A stretch of DNA of 64,000 nucleotides from Polyangiaceae bacterium (GTDB lineage: Bacteria > Myxococcota_A > Polyangia > Polyangiales > Polyangiaceae), in contig JAWKRG010000003.1 of the NCBI GenBank assembly GCA_041389725.1, positions 992,001 through 1,056,000 on the forward strand, written 5' to 3'. The position numbers and the translations under genes are program-made. Positions 1-8,355 of the stretch are shown piece after piece. The notes beneath the pieces are model-generated. The model ran no database searches. It was not told the origin of the DNA and saw only the letters and a list, made by a program, of their open reading frames with translations. Numbering within the stretch: the first letter of the stretch is position 1; each line of letters begins with the position of its first letter.

Positions 1-2
1 TG

Positions 3-173
3 GGCGACAGCGCCGTCAACTGGCAGCTGCGCGTCCATTGTCCCACGAGTGAGTATTGGAACGTGCGCCAAGCCTTGGTTCGCGCGGCCAAGCAAGCTCT
101 GGACGAGGCGAGCCTGAGCATTCCTTTCCCGCAGATGGACGTCCACCTCACGCGAGCGGACGCGCCGAACTAG
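3..173 (+). CDS. MscS-family mechanosensitive channel, C-terminal end (partial)
   Basis: Only the last 56 codons are in the window; the reading frame is open from the left edge to the TAG at 171-173. The visible residues PTSEYWNVRQAL and SIPFPQMDVHL match the end of the cytoplasmic vestibule of MscS-type small-conductance channels, where a helix rich in Ala and Lys is followed by an IPFPQ(M/R)DVHL strand. Such inner-membrane channels open under hypo-osmotic stress. The channel pore lies outside the window, so the family call rests on this tail alone. The last nine codons and the stop lie inside the first copy of a 29-bp tandem repeat. Confidence 0.75.
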   Translation, partial: GDSAVNWQLRVHCPTSEYWNVRQALVRAAKQALDEASLSIPFPQMDVHLTRADAPN

Positions 174-229
174 TGCTCACGCGAGCGGACGCGCCGAACT
201 AGTGCTCACGCGAGCGGACGCGCCGAACT
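147..229. repeat. 29-bp tandem repeat (2.9 copies) spanning the MscS stop codon
   Basis: Copies begin at 147, 176 and 205. The first two are identical over 29 bp and the third matches for 25 bp before diverging. Each full copy contains the sequence CGAACTAGTG, so the gene's TAG stop has been duplicated downstream. The period is not a multiple of three, so later copies are out of frame with the first. The sequence looks like a recent local duplication. Confidence 0.95.
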
Positions 230-345
230 CGCGCGGCGTCCCAGAAGGCGCCAGCGGGACGCCGCACAAAACACGTCGGGCGGCTCCGGAACCGAAGCCG
301 CCCGATGTAGTACGCGACGCTATCCGCGCGCGCCGCTCAGGACCC

Positions 346-1704
346 TCAGGGGAAGATCTCGCGCTCTTCGTAGACGTGCTGCAGGCGTTGCAGCGCGACG
401 ATGAAGCACGCCGTGCGCATGTCGCAGTTGAAGCGCTCGACCGCGTGCGCCACGTTGCGGTAGGCCGTCTCCATGGCGTCCTGCAGACGACGGTCGACCT
501 CTTCCAAGGTCCACTGCTCGCTGCGGCGATTCTGTACCCATTCGTAGTAGCTGACGGTCACGCCACCGGCATTCGCCAGCACGTCCGGCAGAACTTCGAT
601 GCCACGACGCAGCAGTACCTTCTCGCCGTCCGGGTTGATGGGCCCGTTGGCACCCTCGGCGATCAGCTTCACTTGAAGCGTCTCGGCTTCCTGTGCTCCG
701 ACCTGATTCTCCAGCGCTGCAGGAACGAAGATGTCCGCCTGCACCGAGAAGAACTCCTCCCGACTGATCTCTTTGCCATTCGGATAACCGGAGATGCTGC
801 CGTGCTCGGAAACGTAGGTCTGCAACCGATGCGCATTGAAGCCCTCGGCGTTGTACAGGTAGCCCGTGTGATCGCCAACGGCGACCAGGGAAGCTCCCAA
901 GTGGCTGAGCAGCACCGCAGTGTGAGAGCCGACGTTGCCAAAGCCCTGCACCATCAGCTTCTTGCCTTCCAGCTCGAAGCGGTTGCGGCGCGCCCAATCC
1001 TGGATGCAGAGCACGACGCCCTGCCCCGTGGCCTTCTCGCGACCGTAGGTGCCGCCACTGGTGATGGATTTGCCGGTGACCACGCCCATCACAGCCTGCT
1101 TGCTGACCATACCGACGGTATTCATGTAGGTATCCATCGCCCAGGCCATCACCTGCGAATTGGTACCCATGTCGGGTGCGGGAATGTCGTAGTCGGGACC
1201 GATGTTCGAGCCCAAGGCGTGGAAGAAGCGGCGAGTGATGCGCTGCAACTCGTCGCGAGAGACCTCGCGCGGGTTGAATTTGATGCCACCCTTGGCGCCC
1301 CCAAAGGGCAAGTTCATCAGGGAGCACTTCCAGGTCATCAAGGATCCCAACGCCTTGAAGTCATCGAGGGATGCGGACTCGTGGTAGCGCATGCCGCCCT
1401 TGTAGGGGCCCAAGATGTTCGAGTGCTGAATGCGATAGCCCTTGAACAGCCGGTACTTGCCATTGTCCATGCGCACGGGGAAGTGAACGATCAGCTCGTT
1501 CTTGGGCTGACTCAGGATGCCGCGAATGTACTCGGGCATCTCGATCAGCTTCGCCGCGCGATCCAAGTAGCCCTGGACTACTTCGAAGAACTCGTAGCGC
1601 TCACCTGGAGGCAGGTTGCTGGGTGACGACCGGCCCACCAGGCCTTCGTAGTCGTCTCGCTTCTCAGAAAAGCCCGGGGCCGTCTCCGACACTGATTCGC
1701 TCAT
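346..1704 (-). CDS. Glu/Leu/Phe/Val family (glutamate) dehydrogenase
   Basis: This 452-residue enzyme catalyses NAD(P)-linked oxidative deamination of glutamate, or the reverse amination of 2-oxoglutarate, in the cytoplasm. The substrate-binding domain has KGGMRYH near residues 102-108 and the family signature PFGGAKGG around residues 133-140, with the catalytic Lys near 138. PAPDMGT follows near 175. The Rossmann domain carries GFGNVG around 254-259. The length fits the small hexameric class. The frame is open upstream to 1809, but the ATG at 1704 is preceded by GAGGAGA at good spacing, so the shorter start is chosen. Glutamate is favoured over other amino acids from general similarity only; coenzyme preference cannot be read from the sequence. 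Confidence 0.93.
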   Translation of the reverse strand: MSESVSETAPGFSEKRDDYEGLVGRSSPSNLPPGERYEFFEVVQGYLDRAAKLIEMPEYIRGILSQPKNELIVHFPVRMDNGKYRLFKGYRIQHSNILGPYKGGMRYHESASLDDFKALGSLMTWKCSLMNLPFGGAKGGIKFNPREVSRDELQRITRRFFHALGSNIGPDYDIPAPDMGTNSQVMAWAMDTYMNTVGMVSKQAVMGVVTGKSITSGGTYGREKATGQGVVLCIQDWARRNRFELEGKKLMVQGFGNVGSHTAVLLSHLGASLVAVGDHTGYLYNAEGFNAHRLQTYVSEHGSISGYPNGKEISREEFFSVQADIFVPAALENQVGAQEAETLQVKLIAEGANGPINPDGEKVLLRRGIEVLPDVLANAGGVTVSYYEWVQNRRSEQWTLEEVDRRLQDAMETAYRNVAHAVERFNCDMRTACFIVALQRLQHVYEEREIFP

Positions 1705-2184
1705 GTGACTTTCTCCTCGGCCTCGCATCCCCCAGTCGGGATGATTGCTCCGAGACCGCGATTGATTTTTGTCCACCGGTTTAGGCGGGCGCCCCGGTTT
1801 TTGCAACAACGCGCCGCGTTAGGGTCTGTCCGGAAATAACGCGTCGCGAGACCGCCGAGACCGAAGCGAGGCGGGCGCCCGAGGAGCGAGCACCGGAGGG
1901 CTACTGAAGTAGCTCGAGGAGCGCAGCGACGAGGCCGCACGCCGCAGCGAGAGGATCGGCGGTCATAGCAGCTGTTATTTCCGGACAGACCCTTAGGTCA
2001 TGCGTCGAGATGACGGCCGACAATGGATACCTGAGCCGCCGCTCAGTGGGGGTTGGGTCTCGTCGTGGCCGGCACGGAGCGACGCGTCCCGCGCGGGCCG
2101 GCTGAGTTCGGGGGGCGGCAGGCCGCTTCGAGAGTTCGACCCGCACGGGGTCGGGTCAGGTCGTGAACGTGGTGTACGCCCGGG
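1705..2184. other. 480-bp intergenic region with MITE-like element and 29-bp repeat
   Basis: No credible gene is seen here. The gdh leader occupies the left end, a 171-bp inverted-repeat element the middle (1822-1992), and a copy of the cdsA tail the right end (2153-2181). Between 1996 and 2150 there is only GC-rich sequence without a recognisable feature. Confidence 0.7.
1822..1992. mobile_element. MITE-like non-autonomous element, 19-bp terminal inverted repeats
   Basis: Perfect 19-bp inverted repeats gggtctgtccggaaataac lie at 1822-1840 and, inverted, at 1974-1992. They are flanked by the trinucleotide TTA at 1819-1821 and again at 1993-1995, consistent with a 3-bp target-site duplication. 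The 133-bp interior encodes no transposase. A G-rich terminus with a CTGTCC core and a TNA-type duplication recall IS5-family elements, so it may be mobilised by an IS5-like transposase elsewhere; this parentage is inference. Confidence 0.8.
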
Positions 2185-2210
2185 TCAAGTCGTGAACGCG
2201 GTGTACGCCC
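2153..2210. repeat. 29-bp tandem duplication spanning the cdsA stop codon
   Basis: Two adjacent 29-bp units start at 2153 and 2182 and differ at two positions. The unit at 2182-2210 holds the last codons and TGA stop of cdsA (reverse strand, stop at 2185-2187). The other unit is an out-of-frame copy just downstream. The period and the position over a stop codon are the same as in the repeat at 147-229, but the sequence is unrelated. Confidence 0.9.
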
Positions 2211-3003
2211 ACACGATGGGGCTGACGATCAACAGGGCGTCGATGCGGTCGAGAATGCCGCCGTGACCGGGCACGATCCAGCCCGAGTCCTTGATGCCAG
2301 TGGAGCGCTTGATCAGGGACTCGACCAGATCCCCTAGCTGCCCCAGGGCGCCAGCGAACACCGCGAGCGGGATGGCGTGGAGCAGAGGCAGGGTAGGCAG
2401 GTACCAGAGCGACGCGACCGTCGCCCCGAGCGCCGAGCCGATGAGGGAACCCACGAATCCGGCACGGGTCTTCTTGGGACTCACGGCCTCATACAGCTTG
2501 GTCTTGCCCAAGAAGCGGCCGAAGAAGTATCCGCCCGTGTCGCCGAACCAGGCAAAGGTCAGGGTCATCACCACGAACTGGGGGCCGAAGCTGCCTTGGT
2601 CTCGACGCAAGAGGCCAATCGTCGTCAGCAGCGCTCCGATGTACAGAGGCCCCGCCACGTTGGCCATGATGCGCAAACTCGCCGAGGGGATGTCGCCCAA
2701 GCGCCAAAGCGGAATGAGCACGCCCAGGATGGGCACGGCGCACATCACCGCCAGCAAGACCTTGGGCTGATCGCTGGCGAAGTAGACGGCTGCGGAAACG
2801 CCCACGGTCATCAGCACACCCAAGGCTTGCGCGGGGCGATCCCCCGGGTGCGTCATGCCGAACAGCTCTGACGCGCCTACCGCGCAAGCCGCGAAGACCA
2901 GCAGGTAGAACGCCCAAGGCGGCGCCAGAAAAAGCAACGCCAGGAGCAGCGGCACCACCACACCTGCGGTCGCGAATCGAACGGCCAGGTTGCTGCGCGC
3001 CAC
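2185..3003 (-). CDS. cdsA: phosphatidate cytidylyltransferase (CDP-diglyceride synthase)
   Basis: This 272-residue integral membrane enzyme makes CDP-diacylglycerol from CTP and phosphatidic acid, the branch point for bacterial phospholipids. Hydrophobic helices run from residue 13 onwards (VVVPLLLALLFLAPPW). The C-terminal third has SPKKTRAGFVGS and the CdsA signature, with LGDLVESLIKR, GIKDSG, PGHGGILDRID in order. Length and order fit the family. The reading frame ends inside a 29-bp tandem duplication. No other lipid gene is adjacent. Confidence 0.93.
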   Translation of the reverse strand: MARSNLAVRFATAGVVVPLLLALLFLAPPWAFYLLVFAACAVGASELFGMTHPGDRPAQALGVLMTVGVSAAVYFASDQPKVLLAVMCAVPILGVLIPLWRLGDIPSASLRIMANVAGPLYIGALLTTIGLLRRDQGSFGPQFVVMTLTFAWFGDTGGYFFGRFLGKTKLYEAVSPKKTRAGFVGSLIGSALGATVASLWYLPTLPLLHAIPLAVFAGALGQLGDLVESLIKRSTGIKDSGWIVPGHGGILDRIDALLIVSPIVWAYTAFTT

Positions 3004-3062
3004 GCGGGGTCGTTATCAGCGCCTGCCCGGGCTGCCAAGAGCCATTCGGGAAGCAAGCGCTC

Positions 3063-4751
3063 TCACGATGCGTTTTTGCGCCCGCGCGCCAGCGCCAGCA
3101 GCGCAGCGCAGAGCTTGGGATGGGCATCGAGACGGCGCGCGAAGTCCCCTTCGCGCCTTCCGCCCTTGGCCAAGATCAGCGCCGCCAACTCTCGTCGGTC
3201 CCTCGCGCCGAAACGTCCGAGACTTGGAAGGGAGAGCACCAAGGGAGCCCAACGTCGCAGCGCTTCCCACTCGTCGGGATTCAGGCGACGTCGGCCGAGC
3301 CCGAGCAAGTGCCCGACACGCTCGGCGCATTCGTCGAGCCCTCGCTCGCGCTCCGCCCCGTAGTGCAACGCCAGATGGTCGCTGACCGCGAGTTGGATCC
3401 TTCCCAGGTCGACCTTGCCCGCGACGTTCTCTCGCCGCTTGCCGGTGTAGAAGTAGACGTAGTCGGGAACCAAGCGCTGCAGCACCTTCGTCGACGACCG
3501 ATGTCCAGGTCGCCTTCGCAGCGCTGTCAGCTCTCGCTCGAAAAGGCGCATTCGCTCGGGGGCTTCGGGACGAAAACCGAACTTGGCGTAGAACCAGAAC
3601 GCTCCAGCGGCCAGGGCGTCGGGGTTCTCGTGGCCGAGTTGGTAGGGATGCACGCTGAAGGCATCCACACCGAACATGTGCTGCACCACCCCCAAGGATC
3701 GGGCGTAGATTTCCGCCGCCTCCGCGCCGCGGAAGCTGGGGAACACGTGGTAGTTCACCTCCGCTGACTTGAACAACAACGCAGACTGGAAGTAGCCGAT
3801 GGGGACACCGTTCTCGAGCAACAAGAACACGTAGATGGTCTCGACCAAGGCGCGCTGCTCGGGCAACAAGCCCAAACACGCGAGCGAAAGCCCGTCACCA
3901 GCGTCCACCAAACGCACGTCCCGCGGGTCGGCGTACATGATCCCATCCAGATCGCGCCCTCGCGTGAGCATGGCTTCTCTAGCTTGGTCGATGATGAGTC
4001 GCGCGCGGCGCGGCGAGACGTCGACGACGCGCTTTGGGGTGGGTAGGCGGCGCAGATCCGGACGCGACCGCGACAGCGGCTTCGTTTGATAGCTGATGCG
4101 ACGAACCGGAATCGCGGCGTGCGTGCGCGCAGGCGTCCCCGCGCCCGGGGACAGCTTCATCGGCATGGCTAGATCGTGGAATAGGCTCTCACGCACGCGC
4201 GCGTTGGCGTCCAGGGCGAGAAAACGCCGCACCAAGAACGCGGCATCGGTCTCGCGAGGCCCCTTCAGGCGCTCGAGCCACTGTTTCGTGTCGAGGGGCT
4301 GGCTGAAATCCGGCCACTCCGCGTAGGGCAAGAGCAGCGGCAGCACTTGCTCGAAGCGCTCGACCTCACGCTCGCCGACTCGCTCCCAGTCGACATGAAG
4401 CTGATGGGGGAAGTGCTCCACCAACCAGCATGCCGTCACCCAGTGAAACGGAAAATGAATGGCGGTCCCGGCGACCCCCGTGTCCTCCAGGTCCGCGCGC
4501 ACCCGCCGCAGGTCCGCGCGGGTTTCGAACTTCTCCAGCGCGGAAAGCACCGCTGAGAGCAACGCGGCGTCATCGGGATAGGCGCGCAAGAAGCACAGGA
4601 TTTCGTGCAAGCGCAGCACCTGTCGTGCGCTGGGCAAGCGGGCACGCTCGAGCTTGCGTACCAGGTCCAGCTTGCGAGGAGCGCTGCCATCCCCGTAGTC
4701 GCGGTGGATACGTTCCAACTCGTTCAGCAGGCTGGCGGCGCTCGGCGGCAT
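3063..4751 (-). CDS. uncharacterised 562-residue protein with GNAT-like C-terminal region
   Basis: No named family is recognised with certainty. The N-terminal 200 residues are charged and helical (LLNELERIHRDYGDG...). Around residues 320-470 the pattern of an acetyltransferase fold can be seen: VETIYVFLLLENGVPIGY, then NYHVFPSFRGAEAAEIYAR, then AFWFYAKFGFRPE, which resembles the 'FY.k.GF' end of a GNAT core. A basic helical tail follows. The frame is open to 5036, but that extension would overlap the divergent gene at 4806; the ATG at 4751 leaves 54 bp between the two starts. Acetyltransferase activity is only a suggestion. Confidence 0.7.
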   Translation of the reverse strand: MPPSAASLLNELERIHRDYGDGSAPRKLDLVRKLERARLPSARQVLRLHEILCFLRAYPDDAALLSAVLSALEKFETRADLRRVRADLEDTGVAGTAIHFPFHWVTACWLVEHFPHQLHVDWERVGEREVERFEQVLPLLLPYAEWPDFSQPLDTKQWLERLKGPRETDAAFLVRRFLALDANARVRESLFHDLAMPMKLSPGAGTPARTHAAIPVRRISYQTKPLSRSRPDLRRLPTPKRVVDVSPRRARLIIDQAREAMLTRGRDLDGIMYADPRDVRLVDAGDGLSLACLGLLPEQRALVETIYVFLLLENGVPIGYFQSALLFKSAEVNYHVFPSFRGAEAAEIYARSLGVVQHMFGVDAFSVHPYQLGHENPDALAAGAFWFYAKFGFRPEAPERMRLFERELTALRRRPGHRSSTKVLQRLVPDYVYFYTGKRRENVAGKVDLGRIQLAVSDHLALHYGAERERGLDECAERVGHLLGLGRRRLNPDEWEALRRWAPLVLSLPSLGRFGARDRRELAALILAKGGRREGDFARRLDAHPKLCAALLALARGRKNAS

Positions 4752-4805
4752 GGGATGCGCACTTATCTGCGTGCGTGGCGCCGATGTCCAGGTGACAATG
4801 CAGCG

Positions 4806-6101
4806 ATGCTGGTGGCCGAACTCCCCGACGTCGCCCTGTTCGAGTCGGCGCGGCGCTACGGCGATCTTGGGATCCACGCCATCATCGACCTGAAGCGTCG
4901 CTTCGCTCGCGCAGAGTTGGAAGATGCCCTGGCCGCCGCGATCCGGGCCTTTCCGGTGTTGGGGCGACGCTACGTGCCCGGGTACTGGCGTGACCGCTGG
5001 GAACCAGTGCACACCCCGCTGTCCGAAGCAGTCCACGTGTTGGACGATCCCGTCGACCAGGAAGCAGCGACAGCGGAGTGGGCACGCCGGAGCATCGATG
5101 TTTCGCGCGAGCGTCCGCTACGCCTGGTGAGCATCGGGCGCGGCGCCGGCTCGCGCCTGATCCTGAGCATCACACACCTGGCTGCGGACGGCGCTGGTGT
5201 GGCCGCGATCGGGCATGTACTCGGCTGTCGACTGTACGGAAAGCCCACCGCCGCCCCTACGGATGCGCGACGCAGCGTGGGCAGCTCGCTGCGCGGCCTG
5301 CGTTGGTACCACCTCCCCGTCTTGGCGCGGGACATGGCAACGGCGACGCTGATGCCACTGCGGACATTGCTGGCGGCCAAGCGGAAGCGACAGTTTCCCG
5401 CCGCCCCTGGGGCGGATGCCAGCTGGCGCCACGTCGTGATTGCGCCCAGTGATGTCGAGCGCATCAAAGCTCGCTGCGCTCCGCGCGGCGCCAAGGTCAA
5501 CGATGCACTGATTGCCGCGCTGGCGCGCATCGCTGCACGACGCTCCGAGCGGGGCCCGCTTGCCGTGATGTACACGATGGACCTGCGTCGCTACGCCGGG
5601 ACCCCACGCCTGACCGCGGCCAATACGTCCAGCATCTTGTCGGTGATCGTGCCACGCCGGGCCGTGGCGAACCTGCCCACCGCCGCAGCCGCGGTGGCGG
5701 GCGTCACCACGCGACAGCAGCGCGGGCTGGCTGGCCCGGCATTCGTGCTGGCCCCCTTGGCGCTGGGGTTTGGGGCGCCACATGCCTGGGCGCGACGAGT
5801 GACGCGCTGGCTTCATCCGCTGCTCATCGACGCGCCGCTGCAGCGAGGGCTCATCTTCACGAACGTTGGCCGCGTCGATGAGGGCCTGTCGGTCTTCGGT
5901 CAGGACATCGAACGAGTCCGAGCGATCGGGCCCAATGTCGAGGGTATCACCGCGCCAGCCATCATCGCCTTCGGCTTTCGAGGGGAACTTCATCTACAGC
6001 TCTTCGCAGCCCCCGGGGTGGCGCCCGAAGCCCTGGAGCAGCTGGAGCGCGAGCTGCGCTGGGCGCTGGAGCTGGAGCCGGACGAAAGCCGCCCGCGCTG
6101 A
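4806..6101 (+). CDS. condensation-domain-like / alcohol O-acyltransferase-like protein
   Basis: The 431-residue protein has the arrangement of the condensation/acyltransferase superfamily (WES/DGAT, PapA, alcohol acetyltransferases). An HLAADG motif near residue 122 matches the catalytic HxxxDG, and a later FTNVGRVDEG stretch is like the conserved N/G-rich strand near the active-site tunnel. There are no carrier-protein or adenylation domains, so it would act as a free-standing acyl transferase. The frame runs open upstream to 4605, overlapping the divergent gene; the ATG at 4806 is preferred, with 4755 a possible alternative. A methyltransferase and ABC transporter genes follow on the same strand, hinting at modification and export of a small lipid or metabolite. 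Confidence 0.72.
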   Translation: MLVAELPDVALFESARRYGDLGIHAIIDLKRRFARAELEDALAAAIRAFPVLGRRYVPGYWRDRWEPVHTPLSEAVHVLDDPVDQEAATAEWARRSIDVSRERPLRLVSIGRGAGSRLILSITHLAADGAGVAAIGHVLGCRLYGKPTAAPTDARRSVGSSLRGLRWYHLPVLARDMATATLMPLRTLLAAKRKRQFPAAPGADASWRHVVIAPSDVERIKARCAPRGAKVNDALIAALARIAARRSERGPLAVMYTMDLRRYAGTPRLTAANTSSILSVIVPRRAVANLPTAAAAVAGVTTRQQRGLAGPAFVLAPLALGFGAPHAWARRVTRWLHPLLIDAPLQRGLIFTNVGRVDEGLSVFGQDIERVRAIGPNVEGITAPAIIAFGFRGELHLQLFAAPGVAPEALEQLERELRWALELEPDESRPR

Positions 6102-6148
6102 CCCTGCGGGGACTGGGCAAGCGCAGCGCGCGCCGCTACGGTCCGGGC

Positions 6149-6796
6149 GTGGGACTCGCTCGCATCCTCGGCCGGCAGCTGCGCCAACCCTCGGGCTGGT
6201 TTGGTCGTTGGGTCATGAGCCGCTCGCTGAACCGCGGCAACGCCGACTTGATTGGCGAGTGTGTGCAGGCGCTGGAGCTGAGTTCCGAGGATACTCTGCT
6301 CGACGTTGGCTTTGGCGGCGGAGGCGCGCTGCGCCAAGCGTCGACGATCGTGACCCAGGGACACCTTTACGGCGTCGACTTCTCCCCCGACATGGTAGCG
6401 CAAGCGCATCGCTCCCTCGGGGACTTGATTCGCAGCGGGCGGCTCAGCGTGCTCACCGGCGACGTGATGTCCCTTCCCTTGGCGGATGGGCTGTGCACGA
6501 AGATATTGAGCACCAACACCATCTACTTCTGGGCCGACTTGCCCAGCGCCTTCGCTCGTCTGCGCCGAGTCCTCGCTCCGGGCGGGCGCCTGGTGCTCGG
6601 GTTCAGCGGTCAGGAGAAGCTCGACCGCTACGGCGCCGTTACCCAACAAGGATTTGCCAAGTACAGCGACGCGGAGGTGATCAGCGCGCTACGCGACGCT
6701 GGATTCGACCAGGTCGTGGTGCGTTCCCTGCATCGCGGGCGCACCGTGGGGGACTACTTGGCGATCGCGGGAAACCCGGGGAGGCCCACACCATGA
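6149..6796 (+). CDS. class I SAM-dependent methyltransferase
   Basis: The 215-residue protein has the Rossmann methyltransferase motifs in order: motif I LLDVGFGGGGAL near residue 52, an acidic VDFSPDM near residue 76, DVMSLPLADG near 104, and a post-II region RRVLAPGGRLVLGF near 135. It lacks the landmarks of ubiquinone or small-RNA methyltransferases, so the substrate is unknown. It starts with GTG at 6149 without a strong ribosome site. Its TGA overlaps the ATG of the next gene (ATGA), so the two are probably translationally coupled. Confidence 0.85.
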   Translation: MGLARILGRQLRQPSGWFGRWVMSRSLNRGNADLIGECVQALELSSEDTLLDVGFGGGGALRQASTIVTQGHLYGVDFSPDMVAQAHRSLGDLIRSGRLSVLTGDVMSLPLADGLCTKILSTNTIYFWADLPSAFARLRRVLAPGGRLVLGFSGQEKLDRYGAVTQQGFAKYSDAEVISALRDAGFDQVVVRSLHRGRTVGDYLAIAGNPGRPTP

Positions 6797-7497
6797 CCCA
6801 TGTCCTGACCGCGGAGCAGCTGACCAAGGTCTACCGCATGGGAGAAGTGGACGTTCGCGCGCTGCGTGGTGTGGACTTCACCCTTTCCGAGGGTGAGCTT
6901 CTCGTGCTGCTCGGCGCGTCGGGCAGCGGCAAGAGTACCCTGCTCAACATTCTCGGCGGCCTGGACGTGCCAACCTCCGGAACCGTGCACTATCGTGGCC
7001 GCCCGCTGCACGGCGCGGACCAGAGCGAACTCACTCGCTATCGCCGGGAGCACGTTGGCTTCGTTTTCCAGTTCTACAATCTGATCCCCAGCTTGACGGC
7101 GGAAGAGAACGTCGCACTGGTCACCGACATTGCCGAAAACCCCATGGAACCCCGGGAGGCGCTGGAGCTGGTTGGCCTCGGCGACCGTCGCACGCACTTT
7201 CCCGCGCAGCTTTCCGGGGGTGAACAGCAGCGCGTTGCCATTGCGCGTGCCGTTGCCAAGAATCCCCAGGTGCTGTTGTGCGACGAACCCACGGGTGCCC
7301 TCGACTACAAGACTGGCGTGCAAGTGCTGGAAGTGCTGTGCCGAGTGAACTCGGACTTGGGCACCGCCACCGCGATCATCACGCACAATGCGCCCGTCGC
7401 CGCCGTCGCCAATCGCGTGGTGACGCTGGCGGACGGCCTGATCGCCTCGGACCACACGAACACCGAACTCGTGAGCGCTTCGAGCATCCGCTGGTAG
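6793..7497 (+). CDS. ABC transporter ATP-binding protein, MacB/LolD/DevA type
   Basis: The 234-residue ATPase has Walker A GASGSGKS at 41-48, Q-loop Gln near 93, signature LSGGEQQ at 140-146 and Walker B VLLCDEP at 160-166, followed by TGALD. This set, with ALRGVDFTL at the start, is typical of the ATPases that power FtsX/MacB permeases. The ATG at 6793 overlaps the stop of the methyltransferase. The cognate permease and HlyD adaptor lie at 8356-11954, separated by one reverse-strand lipoprotein gene. The frame is open far upstream, but that part has no homology-like pattern. Confidence 0.92.
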   Translation: MTHVLTAEQLTKVYRMGEVDVRALRGVDFTLSEGELLVLLGASGSGKSTLLNILGGLDVPTSGTVHYRGRPLHGADQSELTRYRREHVGFVFQFYNLIPSLTAEENVALVTDIAENPMEPREALELVGLGDRRTHFPAQLSGGEQQRVAIARAVAKNPQVLLCDEPTGALDYKTGVQVLEVLCRVNSDLGTATAIITHNAPVAAVANRVVTLADGLIASDHTNTELVSASSIRW

Positions 7498-7587
7498 CGC
7501 GACTCAGGGAGCGGCAAAACCCGAACTCGCAGAAGGGCGGAAGCGCGGAAGCAGCTCTCGAACGCCCAGACACGTCCGAGCCTCCGG

Positions 7588-8106
7588 CTAGCGCTCGTTG
7601 GCGGGGGCGGGCGGGATGCTCACACCGCCCTCTTTGGCCGGAGCGGGCGTCGGCTTGTAGCCACCCTCCTTCGTCGGTGCAACGAAGCCGCCCCCTTCTT
7701 TGGTCGGAGCGACAGTGCTCGTTCCAGTTTCCTTGGTCGGAGCGACAGTGCTGGTTCCAGTTTCCTTGGTGGGTGAGATGGTGTTGAAGCCAGCTTCCTT
7801 GGTCGGAGCGGTGAAGCCCTTGCTGCTCCCCTGGCTCGGCGACGCGACAGTCTGACCTTCCCTCTGCAGATCTAGTGACCCCGAGGGCGTGTTCTGCCCA
7901 CGCTCGGCTGCGCGCTCGTTGCCGGTACGATCGAACGCGGTGCTCTGGGGATCCGTCGCGCCCGACGGCGCCGCCTGGGCGGCGGATTGCTCGGCTGGCT
8001 TCTCAGGAGAGATGCGGGACGAGATGTCTGCCAGGTCGCAGCCCGACACTAGGGCGGCGTTGAGGGCCAGCGCGGCTGCGCGAAACTTGTCTCGGTCGAT
8101 CTTCAT
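7588..8106 (-). CDS. lipoprotein with APTKE tandem repeats
   Basis: A 172-residue protein begins with a basic N-terminus, a hydrophobic stretch and the lipobox LVSGC near residue 23, so it should be exported and lipid-anchored. The mature part is polar and disordered. Its second half repeats APTKE with Gly/Thr-rich spacers: TAPTKEAG, SPTKETG, APTKETGTSTV twice, APTKEGG twice, and a degenerate APAKEGG. At the DNA level two 33-bp units are almost identical. It sits on the opposite strand between the ATPase and permease genes of an exporter. Function unknown. Confidence 0.7.
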   Translation of the reverse strand: MKIDRDKFRAAALALNAALVSGCDLADISSRISPEKPAEQSAAQAAPSGATDPQSTAFDRTGNERAAERGQNTPSGSLDLQREGQTVASPSQGSSKGFTAPTKEAGFNTISPTKETGTSTVAPTKETGTSTVAPTKEGGGFVAPTKEGGYKPTPAPAKEGGVSIPPAPANER

Positions 8107-8355
8107 CCCTCGTCACTCCATCCAGGGCCAGCACGCCTGCCCAGCGTGAATGATACGCGATCTCGGCGACGAACCTTCCATCGCAACGAAATCCCCCTTC
8201 TGTGTGCAGCAAGCTCAGCCAGACGCCAAGAAGATCCGCGCAGCGCTGGGTGTTGGCGGCGAGAGTCTCGGCAAACTTTGCGGCGGCCGAGCGCAGTGTC
8301 GACAATCGCCCGTGCGATGATCGCGCACCTCGCCGAAAAGGTGTAAGCACGAGAA
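8107..8355. other. intergenic region between divergent lipoprotein and permease genes
   Basis: About 250 bp that must hold the promoters of both neighbours. No gene, strong hairpin or consensus sigma-70 promoter could be singled out by eye. Confidence 0.4.

Noticed and set aside
202..1626. A 474-codon forward open frame opposite the glutamate dehydrogenase gene
   Set aside because: Its translation has no family pattern, and the reverse-strand frame has all dehydrogenase motifs; long antisense frames are common in high-GC DNA.
5866..6792. Long upstream extension of the ABC ATPase frame
   Set aside because: It overlaps two supported genes and reads as Arg/Pro/Ser-rich noise; the ATG at 6793 begins the ATPase pattern.
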